A stretch of DNA of 64,000 nucleotides, from NCBI RefSeq assembly GCF_021646545.1, contig NZ_JAKIRP010000015.1, positions 62,001 to 126,000 on the forward strand, read 5' to 3'. The notes beneath the pieces are model-generated. The model had not been told where the DNA came from. It did not search any database and saw only the letters and a program-made list of their open reading frames with translations. The position numbers and the translations under genes are program-made. Within the stretch, counting starts at the first letter, position 1; each line of letters starts with the position of its first letter. The DNA comes from Chitinophaga filiformis. Lineage in GTDB: Bacteria > Bacteroidota > Bacteroidia > Chitinophagales > Chitinophagaceae. This document shows positions 40,499 through 50,340 of the stretch, in pieces.

Positions 40499-43400
40499 AT
40501 GAGAATTAATGGTACAAACAAAGCCGGAGTTTTACTGCTATGTGCCTTTATTACAGCCTTCCCGGCCGTAGCACAGCAGTCTTCTGCCCCGGCAGGGGAA
40601 ACTGCCTCCTCTACCCACAGCAGTAGACCAGCAGAACAGGAAGGACCTGTTAGAGGGACAGTAAAGGATAATAACGGAGTCGGCCTTATTGGAGTGACCA
40701 TCCGTGTCAAAGGTACCAATGCAGGTACCACCTCAGGTCCGGATGGTGTTTTCTCTATCAATTTGCCGGCAGGAAAAGATACACTCGTCTTTTCATATCT
40801 CGGTTATATAAGCCAGGAAGTAAAAGCAGGCACATCCCCCTTGAATGTTGTGCTGCGCTCTTCAGAAAGCCAGCTGGAACAGGTAGTCGTAATAGGGTAT
40901 GGTACCCAGCGTAAAAAGGACCTCACAGGTTCTATTTCCTCTGTCAAAGGGGAAGACCTGCTGACCCAGCCGGTACAGACAGTCACGCAGGCTGCCCAGG
41001 GACGTATAGCCGGGGTACAGGTGATCTCTTCGGGACAACCTAACTCCCAGCCACAGATCAGGGTACGTGGTACCGGATCAGTGCTGGCAGGCGCCAACCC
41101 TTTGTACGTTGTAGATGGGGTACTGACAGACGATATCCGCAACATTGCTACCGCAGATATCCTGACCATGGACGTACTGAAAGACGCCTCTGCTGCCATC
41201 TATGGGGTGCGTGCCGCCAATGGTGTCATCATCATCACTACCCGCAAGGGGAGGGCCGGCGCTGCTCAGGTAAGATATGATGCGAATGCCGGCTTCCGTG
41301 AAGCTTCCAACCTGGTTGAAATGGCCAGCCGCGATCAGTACATAGATTACCTCGCTGACGCTGCCCCCACCAAAGATGCGGTGAACAACCCTTACGTGTT
41401 CAACGGTACCACCAACTGGTATGACGAGGTACTCAGAAAGGCGTTCCAGATGAATCACAATATCTCCGTATCAGGTGGCTCTGAAAAAAGTACTTATTAC
41501 CTGAGTGGGGGCTATATACAGGAAGATGGTATTATCACTACCAATAACTTCAAACGGTTCACCTTCAGGGCCAACAATGAGGTCAATATAACCGATCAGC
41601 TGCGCTTCACTGCTCAGCTTTCCTATTCCAGGGCTACCTCACGCGATGTAGAGCTGGGCGATACCTACCGGAACGTCTACAGGGCTGCTCCCATTATTAA
41701 AGCGATGGAAGGCGGCAGATATGGTAACACCTCCGGCTGGGCCAACGTAGGTAACCCACTGCTGTCGATCAACAAGAGGAATGATGGACGCCAGGAAAAC
41801 CGTTTACAGGGCAATGTAGCCCTGGAATATTCCCCGGTTCCCTTCCTGAAATTCCGTTCCGGCTTTAATGCCGACCTGAAATATGGAATGGACCGCATCT
41901 ACGCCTACCAGTTCTTTAACGACGATAAGACCTTCCTGGTAGCTGGTGGTAACCAGCAGAACCAGAACAGCCGTCTTACCCGGGAAGAATACCGCTCACA
42001 GGGCTGGATATGGGATAACACCATCACTTTCGACAAGACCTTTGACAGACACTCCCTGACCGTACTGGCTGGTTCTGTAACTGAAGGTTTTTACAGCACA
42101 TCCCTGAAGGGGGTACGTATCAATGTACCGGAAAGTGAAGACCTCTGGTACCTGGATCTGGGCGATCCTAATATACAGTCTACTATCGCCAATGTAGGCG
42201 ACAAATATGCCCGTCAGTCATTCGTGGGACGTATCAACTACGGTTATGATGGCCGCTACCTGTTAAGCGCATCCCTCCGTGCAGACGGTAGCTCTAAGTT
42301 CAGCGACCGCTGGGGATATTTTCCTACAGTAGGCCTTGGCTGGGTGATCTCTGAGGAAAGTTTCATGAAAGGTAATGGCGTTTTCGATTTCCTGAAACTG
42401 CGTGGCAGCTGGGGTAAACTGGGTAACGACAATATCCCTACCAATGCCTATATAGCCGTGACAAGTGTGGACGCTCCTTATGTGTTTGACGGTATTGTTA
42501 ATATCGGTGGTGCGCTGAAAGAGATCAAAGACCCCTTCCTGAAATGGGAGGCTACCACCCAATATGATGTCGGCATCGAATTCGCCCTGCTGCGGAACAG
42601 GTTGAGCGGTGAGGTGGACTATTACAATAAGAAGACAACAGACGCGCTGGTGATCGTCAATACGCCCGCCATCCTGGGGGACCAGGATAACTCCTACATC
42701 ACCAATGCTGCCTCTTTTAAGAACCAGGGCTGGGAGATCTCTCTGAACTGGAAGGACAAGCTCACCGAAGACCTGAGCTACAATATTGGTGGTAATATCA
42801 CTTTTAACACCAATGAGCTGACTGGTCTTAATGGCGGCCAGGCCTTATTAGGTGGTAATGTAGGGCAGCAAAGTTTTGTGACCCGTACAGACAACGGGCA
42901 TCCTGTAGGTAGTTTCTATGTCAGGGAAGCTATAGGCGTATTCAGGGACCAGGCAGAAATAGATAATTACAAGGGCGCCAATGGCAACGTGATTCAGCCA
43001 GGAGCTGCTCCCGGCGACCTGAAATACAGAGATGTGGATGGCGACGGCGACATTGATGACAACGACAAAATTTATGCGGGCTCTTTCCAGCCTAAATGTT
43101 TCTTCGGGTTCAACGTGGGACTCAATTGTAAAGGATTTGATTTCAGTGCCAACTTCTACGGCAATGCAGGCAACAAGATCTATAATGGTAAAAAAGCGTT
43201 CCGTTTTGACCCGGCAGATAACATAGAGGCAGAGTATGCCGAAAAACGCTGGAAGGCTGACCGGCCGTCGTCTACTGATCCGCGGGTTATTCAATCCGGT
43301 ACGCCTGCATCTACCTATTTCGTGGAATCAGGTACGTATCTGCGTCTTAACAACCTGATGCTGGGATACACTTTCCCGGCCAACTCCCTGAAGGCAATAG

Positions 43401-43606
43401 GCATCAGCAGTTTCCGCGTGTATGCTACATCACAGAACCTTTTCACGTTGAAGAAGTTCAGTGGCTTCAGCCCGGAATTGCCAGGTGGTACTATTGATGA
43501 CGCCAACGCCACGAACAACAAAAGCGGTATCCTGGATGCCGGTATTGAACTGAACGCTTATCCAACCACCCGCACTTTTGCGCTGGGTGTTAATGTCACA
43601 TTTTAA
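40499..43606 (+). CDS. SusC/RagA-family TonB-linked outer-membrane protein
   Basis: A 1035-residue outer-membrane transporter for glycans or peptides. Order: signal peptide (cleavage after AVAQ, about 25), carboxypeptidase-regulatory-like domain (VRGTVKDNNGVGLIGVTIRV, about 45-120), TonB box and SusC signature (LEQVVVIGYGTQRKKDLTGSIS, about 126-147), plug (ILTMDVLKDASAAIYGVRAANGVIIITTRKG) and a long barrel ending TRTFALGVNVTF. It pairs with the SusD-like gene 11 nt downstream. No glycosidase or hybrid two-component regulator is adjacent, so the substrate cannot be read from context. Confidence 0.95.
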   Translation: MRINGTNKAGVLLLCAFITAFPAVAQQSSAPAGETASSTHSSRPAEQEGPVRGTVKDNNGVGLIGVTIRVKGTNAGTTSGPDGVFSINLPAGKDTLVFSYLGYISQEVKAGTSPLNVVLRSSESQLEQVVVIGYGTQRKKDLTGSISSVKGEDLLTQPVQTVTQAAQGRIAGVQVISSGQPNSQPQIRVRGTGSVLAGANPLYVVDGVLTDDIRNIATADILTMDVLKDASAAIYGVRAANGVIIITTRKGRAGAAQVRYDANAGFREASNLVEMASRDQYIDYLADAAPTKDAVNNPYVFNGTTNWYDEVLRKAFQMNHNISVSGGSEKSTYYLSGGYIQEDGIITTNNFKRFTFRANNEVNITDQLRFTAQLSYSRATSRDVELGDTYRNVYRAAPIIKAMEGGRYGNTSGWANVGNPLLSINKRNDGRQENRLQGNVALEYSPVPFLKFRSGFNADLKYGMDRIYAYQFFNDDKTFLVAGGNQQNQNSRLTREEYRSQGWIWDNTITFDKTFDRHSLTVLAGSVTEGFYSTSLKGVRINVPESEDLWYLDLGDPNIQSTIANVGDKYARQSFVGRINYGYDGRYLLSASLRADGSSKFSDRWGYFPTVGLGWVISEESFMKGNGVFDFLKLRGSWGKLGNDNIPTNAYIAVTSVDAPYVFDGIVNIGGALKEIKDPFLKWEATTQYDVGIEFALLRNRLSGEVDYYNKKTTDALVIVNTPAILGDQDNSYITNAASFKNQGWEISLNWKDKLTEDLSYNIGGNITFNTNELTGLNGGQALLGGNVGQQSFVTRTDNGHPVGSFYVREAIGVFRDQAEIDNYKGANGNVIQPGAAPGDLKYRDVDGDGDIDDNDKIYAGSFQPKCFFGFNVGLNCKGFDFSANFYGNAGNKIYNGKKAFRFDPADNIEAEYAEKRWKADRPSSTDPRVIQSGTPASTYFVESGTYLRLNNLMLGYTFPANSLKAIGISSFRVYATSQNLFTLKKFSGFSPELPGGTIDDANATNNKSGILDAGIELNAYPTTRTFALGVNVTF

Positions 43607-43617
43607 AACGGAACAAA

Positions 43618-45138
43618 ATGAATCTTATACGCAAACATAAAACGATCTGTTGCTGCCTCATGACAGCACTGTTAACCGGTATCACTTCGTGCAGCAATTA
43701 CCTGGATGTTAAACCCCAGGGGCAGCTGGACCAGGAAGCTTCAGCCCTGGACCCTGCTACTGCGCAGAAGCTGGTGATAGGTGTGTACAATACCATGTGG
43801 GAAGGAGATATGCATGGCTTTGCCTATGTACAGATGACAAACATCGCCTCTGACGATGCAGATAAAGGCAGTAATCCCGGTGATGATATGCCTAATTCCG
43901 GTGCTTTGGACAACCTGACCATGGACGCCTCTGTCAATACGCTAAACAGTATCTGGCGGCTTTTCTTCCTGGGTGTGTCACGCGCTAACCAGGCGCTGGC
44001 ATCACTGGAATCCAGTACGCTGGATGCTACAATGAAAAATCAGCTGATGGGAGAGATGCGTTTCCTGCGTGCTTATTTTTACTTTGACCTCGTGCGTTTC
44101 TTTGGGGGCGTACCGAAGATTGACCGGGTAATCACACCACAGGAAGCGGGCAGCGCTACCTTTCAGACAAAGGCTAGTGTAGATGAGATCTATGCTTTGA
44201 TCATAGAAGATCTTGAATTTGCATTGGCTAATGTAGCTGTCAAAGGCGGCGCCGGTTCGGCTGTGGGCAGGGCTTCAAAAGGCGCTGCCGCAGGTTTGCT
44301 GGCAAAGGTGATGTTGTACCGCCAGAACTGGCAGCGGGCATTCAGTCTCACAGATTCCATCATTACCCAGAAACTGGGCACTTACGGCCTGCTGGACAAT
44401 TATTTCGATATCTTCCGGGAGGTAGGAGCTAATAGCCAGGAATCCCTGTTTGAAGTACAAACCGGAATAAATTCAGCCTGCGAGGCTGCCATTGCGAACT
44501 ATGCCGAATGCCAGGCCCCACGTGCCGGTGGTAAGTTTGGGTGGGCTGATCTGGGCTGGGGATTTGGTACTCCTTCTCAAAGCCTGCTGGACGAATATGA
44601 TGATGGCGATCTCAGGGAAGCAGCGACGATCATTTTCATCAATCCAAATGGTACTTTCCTGTGGGACGGCTTCCGCGTTCCCAGCCGGGACAGTGTGGAA
44701 AATGACCGCTACAATTACAAATCCTATCACAGCCAGATTGCTGAGTCCAATTGTGGAAACAGGGGCCGTCTGCCGGAGAATCTGCGTATACTGCGGTACG
44801 GTGAGATCCTGCTGATCCACGCCGAAGCCGCACTGGCATTAGGCAATCCGGGTGCAGCGATAGCTGATATCAGCGCCTTACATCCACGTGCCGGACTGGG
44901 GCCTGTTACTAGTGTGACCAGAGAATCCATCTGGCATGAAAGAAGAGTGGAACTGGCCATGGAACACGATCGTTTCTTTGACCTGATCAGGCAGGATGCC
45001 TTGTCGCCGGGAAGAGCAGCCGCAGCTTTTGCAGCTCATGGCAAAACATTTGCGGACAGAAATAAAGTGTTTCCGATTCCCCAGCGTCAGATCGATCTGG
45101 GAGGAGGCAACCTGACGCAGAACGATGGCTATAATTGA
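43618..45138 (+). CDS. SusD/RagB-family surface lipoprotein
   Basis: The 506-residue lid and ligand-binding partner of the SusC-like protein. A lipoprotein signal ends in GITSC (Cys at about 25). SusD helices with TPR-like repeats follow: ANQALASLESS, MGEMRFLRAYFYFDLVRFFGGVP (about 143-165), LLAKVMLYRQNWQRAFSLTDSII. The C-terminal signature includes LRYGEILLIHAEAAL and WHERRVELAMEHDRFFDLIR. It is the last gene of the pair, with a terminator 20 nt on. Confidence 0.95.
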   Translation: MNLIRKHKTICCCLMTALLTGITSCSNYLDVKPQGQLDQEASALDPATAQKLVIGVYNTMWEGDMHGFAYVQMTNIASDDADKGSNPGDDMPNSGALDNLTMDASVNTLNSIWRLFFLGVSRANQALASLESSTLDATMKNQLMGEMRFLRAYFYFDLVRFFGGVPKIDRVITPQEAGSATFQTKASVDEIYALIIEDLEFALANVAVKGGAGSAVGRASKGAAAGLLAKVMLYRQNWQRAFSLTDSIITQKLGTYGLLDNYFDIFREVGANSQESLFEVQTGINSACEAAIANYAECQAPRAGGKFGWADLGWGFGTPSQSLLDEYDDGDLREAATIIFINPNGTFLWDGFRVPSRDSVENDRYNYKSYHSQIAESNCGNRGRLPENLRILRYGEILLIHAEAALALGNPGAAIADISALHPRAGLGPVTSVTRESIWHERRVELAMEHDRFFDLIRQDALSPGRAAAAFAAHGKTFADRNKVFPIPQRQIDLGGGNLTQNDGYN

Positions 45139-45159
45139 TTAATTCGGCTATAAAAAAGG

Positions 45160-45185
45160 CGCCCCGTTTTCCACGGGGCGTTTTT
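45160..45185. terminator. Terminator between SusD-like and flavoprotein genes
   Basis: CGCCCCGT and ACGGGGCG pair around TTTCC, with As before and TTTTT after, so it can act in both directions for the convergent genes. Confidence 0.85.
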
Positions 45186-45844
45186 CATTCCCAGAATCCC
45201 TGCGCCTTGATCTGTTGTGCGCCCAGCCGTTTGAGCAGTTTTCTTATCTGCACGACCAGGGGAATATGCCCGGCAGTGTAGAAGGTCGTATCGTGCATCG
45301 GGAAGGGTTGTTGTAAGAGCCAGCGTTCAATGCCCGCAATGTGGTCATATGTCGTCATAATTGGCATGTCCAGTATTGTGGGGGGCAATGACTGCTGATG
45401 GCAGATAAGGGCATGTAATGGCTGTTGTGCTCCTTTCCTGTGGTATAATGAGGTAAACTGCCCAATGGCGCTGGTATCGCCTATACAGACCAGGTGAGCC
45501 GCGTTTGTAGGCTGGTGGAAACCACCTCCCGGACCAGCATACAACAGGGATTGACCAGGTTTCAATCGTTTTGCCCAATTGCTGCCGTGGCCATCATGAC
45601 CGACATCTATGAGCAGGGCACCTTGTTTATTGGCTTCGTCCCATCGGGCGAGCGTATAGTCACGGTAGTGAGACTTTTCTGTTTCAAACTTCAGGTGCTG
45701 GCAACTGCGCCATTTCTCGAAGTGAGGCAGGTGCAGCGTAAGGGCGAGCAGGTTATCCGTAATATGTTCCGCGGCAATAACATGCGCGGTTTTTCCTATC
45801 CGCGACATCAGGAATGCCGTGGCTTTTTCTTTCAGGTATGACAT
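45185..45844 (-). CDS. Siderophore-interacting flavoprotein
   Basis: A 219-residue protein of the siderophore-interacting/ViuB-like ferric reductase family. FETEKSHYRDYTLARWD (about 53-69) holds the R-x-Y-T flavin-binding motif, and YAGPGGGFHQP and CIGDTSAIGQF (about 102-112 and 119-129) correspond to the NAD(P)H-binding lobe. Such enzymes reduce ferric siderophores in the cytosol. The AraC regulator directly upstream on the same strand may control it. Confidence 0.82.
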   Translation of the reverse strand: MSYLKEKATAFLMSRIGKTAHVIAAEHITDNLLALTLHLPHFEKWRSCQHLKFETEKSHYRDYTLARWDEANKQGALLIDVGHDGHGSNWAKRLKPGQSLLYAGPGGGFHQPTNAAHLVCIGDTSAIGQFTSLYHRKGAQQPLHALICHQQSLPPTILDMPIMTTYDHIAGIERWLLQQPFPMHDTTFYTAGHIPLVVQIRKLLKRLGAQQIKAQGFWE

Positions 45845-45883
45845 AATGCAAAACTAAAGGCGTCTGTCAGGCAGGTATTTATA

Positions 45884-46744
45884 TTATTCCGGGTTAGATG
45901 AATACTTTTCCCGGGCTTTCTCTCTGAAGGCAGCTGGCGTAATGCCTGTATGCTGTTTGAAGAAGCGGTTGAAGTAAGACACTTCATTGAATTGCAGATG
46001 CCAGGCAATCTCCTTGATACTTTCCTTTGCATGTAACAGCAGACGCTTGGCTTCCAGTACACGCCGTTCACTGATGTGTGCAGAAACTGTTTGTCCTGTG
46101 TGCTGTTTTACTACTTCATTCAGATGATCGGCAGATACGTGCATAGCGCTGGCATATTGGGCTGGCTTGGTCCACTCAACGAAATGCATAGACAATAATT
46201 CCCGGTAGCGTGTCAGCAGCGGAGGGCCTGCCTGTGTATAGGGAGCTGCATGCCGGTGAAATAACATGATCAGCAGGGCCAGGTAATGCTGTAACATTGC
46301 CACATATTGTGGTAAGCGCTCTGTGTATTCTTTCTGCAGCTGGCTGAATAGCATTGTAACCTGTTGCAGATCTTCTTCCGGCAGGTGCACCGGCCCTGTT
46401 GCATAATTCGGTAATATAACGTGCATAGGCAACAGGAAATCGGCCGTAAAAGCAATCATATAACCATCATCACCATAACCGTCTATGGCCATTGCCTGAT
46501 GCACCTGGCCGGGAATGATCAGCTGCATTTCTCCCGCATTTATGGTCACCTGCTCGAAGTCCAGCATATGTGTAGTGGTGCCTTCCAGACAAAGTCCGAG
46601 CGCATAAAAATTATGGCGGTGCAGATGCATCATCCTTTCATTCTTTCCCATTTTGGGAGACAGCTTTTCTATCATGAAAGGGACACCTGCCGGAGAAACG
46701 GTCTCCAGCTCATAAGAGGTGATAAAAGGGACGGGAGCAGACAT
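45884..46744 (-). CDS. AraC-family transcriptional regulator
   Basis: A 286-residue regulator. The N-terminal cupin-like sensing domain (HLHRHNFYALGLCLEGTTTHML, then AGEMQLIIPGQVHQ) is followed by a double HTH of the AraC type at about 185-280 (ERRVLEAKRLLLHAKESIKEIAWHL, then FNEVSYFNRFFKQHTGITPAAFR). It lies 39 nt upstream of the siderophore-interacting gene on the same strand, so both are probably co-transcribed. The effector is unknown. Confidence 0.9.
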   Translation of the reverse strand: MSAPVPFITSYELETVSPAGVPFMIEKLSPKMGKNERMMHLHRHNFYALGLCLEGTTTHMLDFEQVTINAGEMQLIIPGQVHQAMAIDGYGDDGYMIAFTADFLLPMHVILPNYATGPVHLPEEDLQQVTMLFSQLQKEYTERLPQYVAMLQHYLALLIMLFHRHAAPYTQAGPPLLTRYRELLSMHFVEWTKPAQYASAMHVSADHLNEVVKQHTGQTVSAHISERRVLEAKRLLLHAKESIKEIAWHLQFNEVSYFNRFFKQHTGITPAAFREKAREKYSSNPE

Positions 46745-46885
46745 GATGAAATTGTTTCCAGGAATATAGACGGATGAAAAAGGGATAAATTGTATGGGCG
46801 ATACAATAAAAAAAATATCTCCAACCCCTTGTTTATTAATTATATTATGAATAAATTTATATGCCTATGCAAAAACACATAACCT

Positions 46886-47122
46886 ATGAAATGGATTGAA
46901 GAACTCAATGTAATCTACCAAAAGCTGGGAGCTGTTGGTTTTGAAGAAGTCAAAAAAGAAATTTTAAAGGCCCAGATGAGTGGCCACGGTGGAGAAACCT
47001 ACTATCTCGTTCTGCAACAGCTCATTATGATCAAAAAGGACAAGGTTAAGATCTACGAACTGATCAAAGGAGAAGTAGAAAGCATCATTCACTTCAGCAA
47101 GCATATGATCCACCTGAACTGA
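46886..47122 (+). CDS. Small hypothetical protein, 78 aa
   Basis: A mostly alpha-helical acidic/basic protein (MKWIEELNVIYQKLGAVGFE ... EVESIIHFSKHMIHLN) with an ATG start and no signal peptide or membrane segment. It ends 1 nt before the stop of the convergent TPR gene. I do not recognise the family; regular length and composition suggest a real gene. Confidence 0.6.
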   Translation: MKWIEELNVIYQKLGAVGFEEVKKEILKAQMSGHGGETYYLVLQQLIMIKKDKVKIYELIKGEVESIIHFSKHMIHLN

Positions 47123-47123
47123 T

Positions 47124-48098
47124 CTAGTAAGATAGTTCCTCTTTGAGCCTTGCTGCTTTCCAATATATTGGGGCGTTCTCCGGAATTTTAAGCACCCATT
47201 CCAGGCATTGCTGCTTATCTCTTTCACGGATATAACTCAACGCCATATAGAAAGCGGCATCATAGCGATAAGGTGACTGGCTGTTGAAAACCATCTGAAG
47301 ATCTTTACGCGCATCCACGAGATTGCCCTCATCTACAAGGCTGACTCCCCTGTAGTATCGGGCTGTTGTATTTAAGGAGTCCCTAACTATTATCTGATTA
47401 AGTAGACCGATCGCTTTATTGAAATGACCATGATTGAAGGCTGCTGCTGCCTGATGCATAAGTAATGCGGTATCCCGTTCTGTTGCCAGATGATTGGCAT
47501 GTACCATTTCCGTTCCAGAATACTGGCGGTACACATCCTTATGCCAGGGACTGACAAACAATAGTCCTGCCATGCCAGCGCCTATAATTGCCGTTATGAC
47601 CACGTAGATGCCCACTCTTTTATTAGGGCCATCTTTGGTATGAAACCAGCGTTCCCGCTGGTCAGCGATTATTTCTTCCAGTTCATCCCTGGTATTGTCC
47701 GCACCTTGCTTGATGTGGGGAGCCGCTAATGCTGCTTCGATGTGTTTGATATGCTGTTCGTCGAGGCCGGGGGCGGGCGCTACCGGATGGAAGGACATAG
47801 CTTTACCTGGCTCTTTTTGCATGAGGTCCTGCTTCCATTTGAGTTGACAGGCATACAGGAAAAAAGGCTCGAAGTGATTAGTCAGGGTTAATTTGTGAAG
47901 ATGCGCGTAGTCGTATATCGCCATCAGCACATCTTCGAATACATTGGCAGCTTCCTTCATGTTGCCTCCCCATCCTGTCACCATATGTTTCACCTTACGG
48001 GCAAAACGCTTATAAATGGCGTCTACAATGGCGGGGGAGCTGTCTAGCAAACCATCAATATATTCATCGTCATTATTTATTATCCGGCTGGAAACCAT
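47124..48098 (-). CDS. Sigma-region-2-like protein with membrane segment and TPR repeats
   Basis: A 324-residue protein. Residues about 20-95 (IVDAIYKRFARKVKHMVTGW ... ANVFEDVLMAIYDYAHLHKL) resemble region 2 of ECF sigma factors, but no region 4 follows. One membrane helix lies at about 162-182 (VGIYVVITAIIGAGMAGLLFV) and TPR-like repeats fill about 215-324 (AAAAFNHGHFNKAIGLLNQI, TARYYRGVSLVDEGNLVDAR). This puts the sigma-like part in the cytosol and the TPRs in the periplasm. Function unknown; a sensor or scaffold derived from a sigma factor is inference. Confidence 0.7.
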   Translation of the reverse strand: MVSSRIINNDDEYIDGLLDSSPAIVDAIYKRFARKVKHMVTGWGGNMKEAANVFEDVLMAIYDYAHLHKLTLTNHFEPFFLYACQLKWKQDLMQKEPGKAMSFHPVAPAPGLDEQHIKHIEAALAAPHIKQGADNTRDELEEIIADQRERWFHTKDGPNKRVGIYVVITAIIGAGMAGLLFVSPWHKDVYRQYSGTEMVHANHLATERDTALLMHQAAAAFNHGHFNKAIGLLNQIIVRDSLNTTARYYRGVSLVDEGNLVDARKDLQMVFNSQSPYRYDAAFYMALSYIRERDKQQCLEWVLKIPENAPIYWKAARLKEELSY

Positions 48099-48358
48099 AA
48101 GTTGCTACGTCTGCTACTTGATATTAAAAGTATTAAATCACTGGTCAATAGACAAAAATAATAATACAATGCCTGTGCCGGAATCTGAGGTGGAACATAT
48201 AAATGTGAACAGTTATGTTTTATTTTTTGGCTAATGATACAAATTTCTTATTTATACGGCACGTAGCTGCCATACATTTTATACTAAAATGCGCCTAAAC
48301 GCGTAGCAGTTACCGGTATTAAATCCATATTATAAAGAGGTAAAATAATACCGGTTAT

Positions 48359-48835
48359 TTAGCAGTGCTCGGGATGCAGGTTTGGTACCAGCTTCCGTAA
48401 TATCTGTTTAAGGGCGGCGGCATCTTCTTCTCCAATGATGTCTGTATATTCCTGCTGTATTTCCTCAAAGCTTTCAGCTGCGCAGATGATCAGTTTTTTA
48501 CCTTCATCTGTCAGGGAAATAAGTGATGCGCGGTTATCGCTGGCGTGTTTGCAGGTACTGATATACCCTTCAGCTTCCAGGTTCTTCACCACTTTGCTCA
48601 TGGCTTGTTTGGTGATACGGGCTTTTTTAGCCAGTTCATTGTTAATGGTTCCCTGCGGCTCAATATTTACGATCAGCACAAGGTCTCCCAGTTTGAAGTT
48701 ATTATATCCCTTGTGCTGTAGTTTTGTGGTTATTCTACAGTCCATATCCTTCTTCAACAAACCTAACAACCTGATAAGACTATGTTGCCGTTGCGCCAGA
48801 TGCTGCTCTAATTGCTCATCCAGTGAACTGTTCAT
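48359..48835 (-). CDS. MarR-family transcriptional regulator
   Basis: A winged-helix regulator of 158 aa from ATG 48835; an in-frame ATG at 48871 would add 12 residues of little conservation. The MarR core is visible: GDLVLIVNIEPQGTINNELAKKARITKQAMSKVVKNLEAEGYI, the wing (KHASDNRASLISLTDEGKKLI), and a C-terminal dimer helix. It lies alone, with the uxuA-like gene upstream on the same strand. Confidence 0.88.
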   Translation of the reverse strand: MNSSLDEQLEQHLAQRQHSLIRLLGLLKKDMDCRITTKLQHKGYNNFKLGDLVLIVNIEPQGTINNELAKKARITKQAMSKVVKNLEAEGYISTCKHASDNRASLISLTDEGKKLIICAAESFEEIQQEYTDIIGEEDAAALKQILRKLVPNLHPEHC

Positions 48836-48954
48836 TGTTAAGATTTTTTTGGAGCTATTAATAAATATCATCAGCGTTCCTGTAACCAGCTGCTTACCTT
48901 CTCATTCCTGATCCCAACCTTGTAGAGCTGCCAATGGGCAGCAGGTGTGGACTT

Positions 48955-50136
48955 TCATTTATTGAAGAGAGATCGTGCGATACCGAGTTCCAGGCCCCGT
49001 AGTTCCGCCAGTCCACGCAGGCGGCCTATAGCGCTGTAACCGGGGTTTGTTTTTTTGTGAAGGTCATCCAGCATCTGGTGGCCATGATCAGGACGCATAG
49101 GGATAGACACGCTGCGCTTATGCATAATGGCCAGTAAGGCCCTTACCACGGCGTACATGTCTACATCTCCCTCCAGGTGATTGGCCTCGTGGAAATTGCC
49201 AATACTGTCCCTTTGTGTACTTCTGAGGTGTATAAAATGAATATGTTCGCCCAGGCGTTCTACCATTCCCGGCAGGTCATTGTCTGCCCGTACGCCGTAA
49301 GAGCCGGTGCAGAAACAAAGTCCGTTAGCTGCATAAGGTGCAGCTGCCAGCAGTTCCCTGGCATCCTGTTCCGTACTGACGATCCTTGGCAGTCCCAAGA
49401 TAGGGAATGGAGGATCATCCGGATGGATAGCCAGTTTTATGCCGACTTCCTCAGCTACAGGGGCTATTTGCTGCAGGAAGTAAAACAGGTGCAGTTTCAG
49501 CTGGGTGGCGTCGATGCCTTTATATTTATCCAGGGCTGCCTGGAATTGCTGTAAGGTAAAGCTTTCTTCAGAACCAGGCAGGCCGGCAATGATATTCCTC
49601 TGCAGTAACGTTTTTTCAGCATCGGTCATGCTGTCAAAATGTTCTTTCGCCATGGATATTTCTGCAGGATCATAGTCGTTTTCCGCACCCGGACGCTGTA
49701 ACATGAACAGGTCGAAGGCCAGGAAGGCTGCCTTTTCAAAGCGTAATGCCTTTGAACCATCGCCAACCGTGTAGGCCAGGTCAGTCCTTGTCCAGTCAAG
49801 TACCGGCATAAAGTTGTAGGTCACAACATAAATGCCGCACTGCGCCAGGTTGCGCAGGGACTGCTGGTAATGTTGTATATATTCCTTGAAACGTCCGCTT
49901 TGTGTCTTGATATCCTCGTGAACAGGCACACTCTCTACTACTGACCAGGTCAGGCCAGCGGCTTCGATCATCTCTTTCCGTTTCTGTATTTCTTCTACCG
50001 TCCAGATCTCTCCGTTGGGAACATGATGTAATGCCGTTACAATACCGGTTGCTCCGGCTTGTTTAATATCGGCAAGGCTCACCGGATCATTCGGTCCGAA
50101 CCAACGCCATGTCTGTTCCATTCTTAGCATACGCAT
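48955..50136 (-). CDS. uxuA: Mannonate dehydratase
   Basis: Converts D-mannonate to 2-keto-3-deoxygluconate in hexuronate catabolism. MLRMEQTWRWFGPNDPVSLA and QAGATGIVTALHHVPNGEIW near the N-terminus, LAIHPDDPPFPILGLPRI (about 240-257), and HFIHLRSTQRD and MYAVVRALL near the C-terminus are UxuA signatures. The frame is open to 50214, but ATG at 50136 puts the conserved EQTWRW at the usual place, giving 393 aa. Glycerate kinase lies upstream on the same strand with its own gap; no uxaC or kdgK is in view. Confidence 0.95.
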   Translation of the reverse strand: MRMLRMEQTWRWFGPNDPVSLADIKQAGATGIVTALHHVPNGEIWTVEEIQKRKEMIEAAGLTWSVVESVPVHEDIKTQSGRFKEYIQHYQQSLRNLAQCGIYVVTYNFMPVLDWTRTDLAYTVGDGSKALRFEKAAFLAFDLFMLQRPGAENDYDPAEISMAKEHFDSMTDAEKTLLQRNIIAGLPGSEESFTLQQFQAALDKYKGIDATQLKLHLFYFLQQIAPVAEEVGIKLAIHPDDPPFPILGLPRIVSTEQDARELLAAAPYAANGLCFCTGSYGVRADNDLPGMVERLGEHIHFIHLRSTQRDSIGNFHEANHLEGDVDMYAVVRALLAIMHKRSVSIPMRPDHGHQMLDDLHKKTNPGYSAIGRLRGLAELRGLELGIARSLFNK

Positions 50137-50305
50137 ATCAAGGTTTGAGGCCCAAAAATAGGACTTCCGGAAAATAATTAATGATTTAGTAATAAATGAT
50201 TTCTTCTGTATCACAAGGCCATCGTCGCAATACTGCCCCTTTTTTCAAACTGGAATTACGTGTACTCCAATGGTTTATGATGACGTTGTCCTTGTAAAAG
50301 TTTTG

Positions 50306-50337
50306 CAAACCTAAGAAAATCTGGGAAGATGAACCAA
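50306..50337 (-). promoter_or_regulatory. Candidate promoter for uxuA
   Basis: On the minus strand TTG (50337-50335), a 21-bp spacer and TAGGTTTG (50313-50306) match the Bacteroidota promoter. It lies just upstream of the end of the glycerate kinase gene and would give a leader of about 160 nt before ATG 50136. A second -7-like TATTTTTG lies at 50160-50153. Confidence 0.5.
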
Positions 50338-50340
50338 CCC

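Noticed and set aside
46300..46900. tRNA or other RNA gene in short gaps
   Set aside because: No TTCGA/TTCAA T-loop with an acceptor stem was seen here or elsewhere in the window.
48311..48357. TACCGGTA-type repeats after the MarR gene as a terminator
   Set aside because: Both arms are themselves palindromic and no T run follows on the minus strand.
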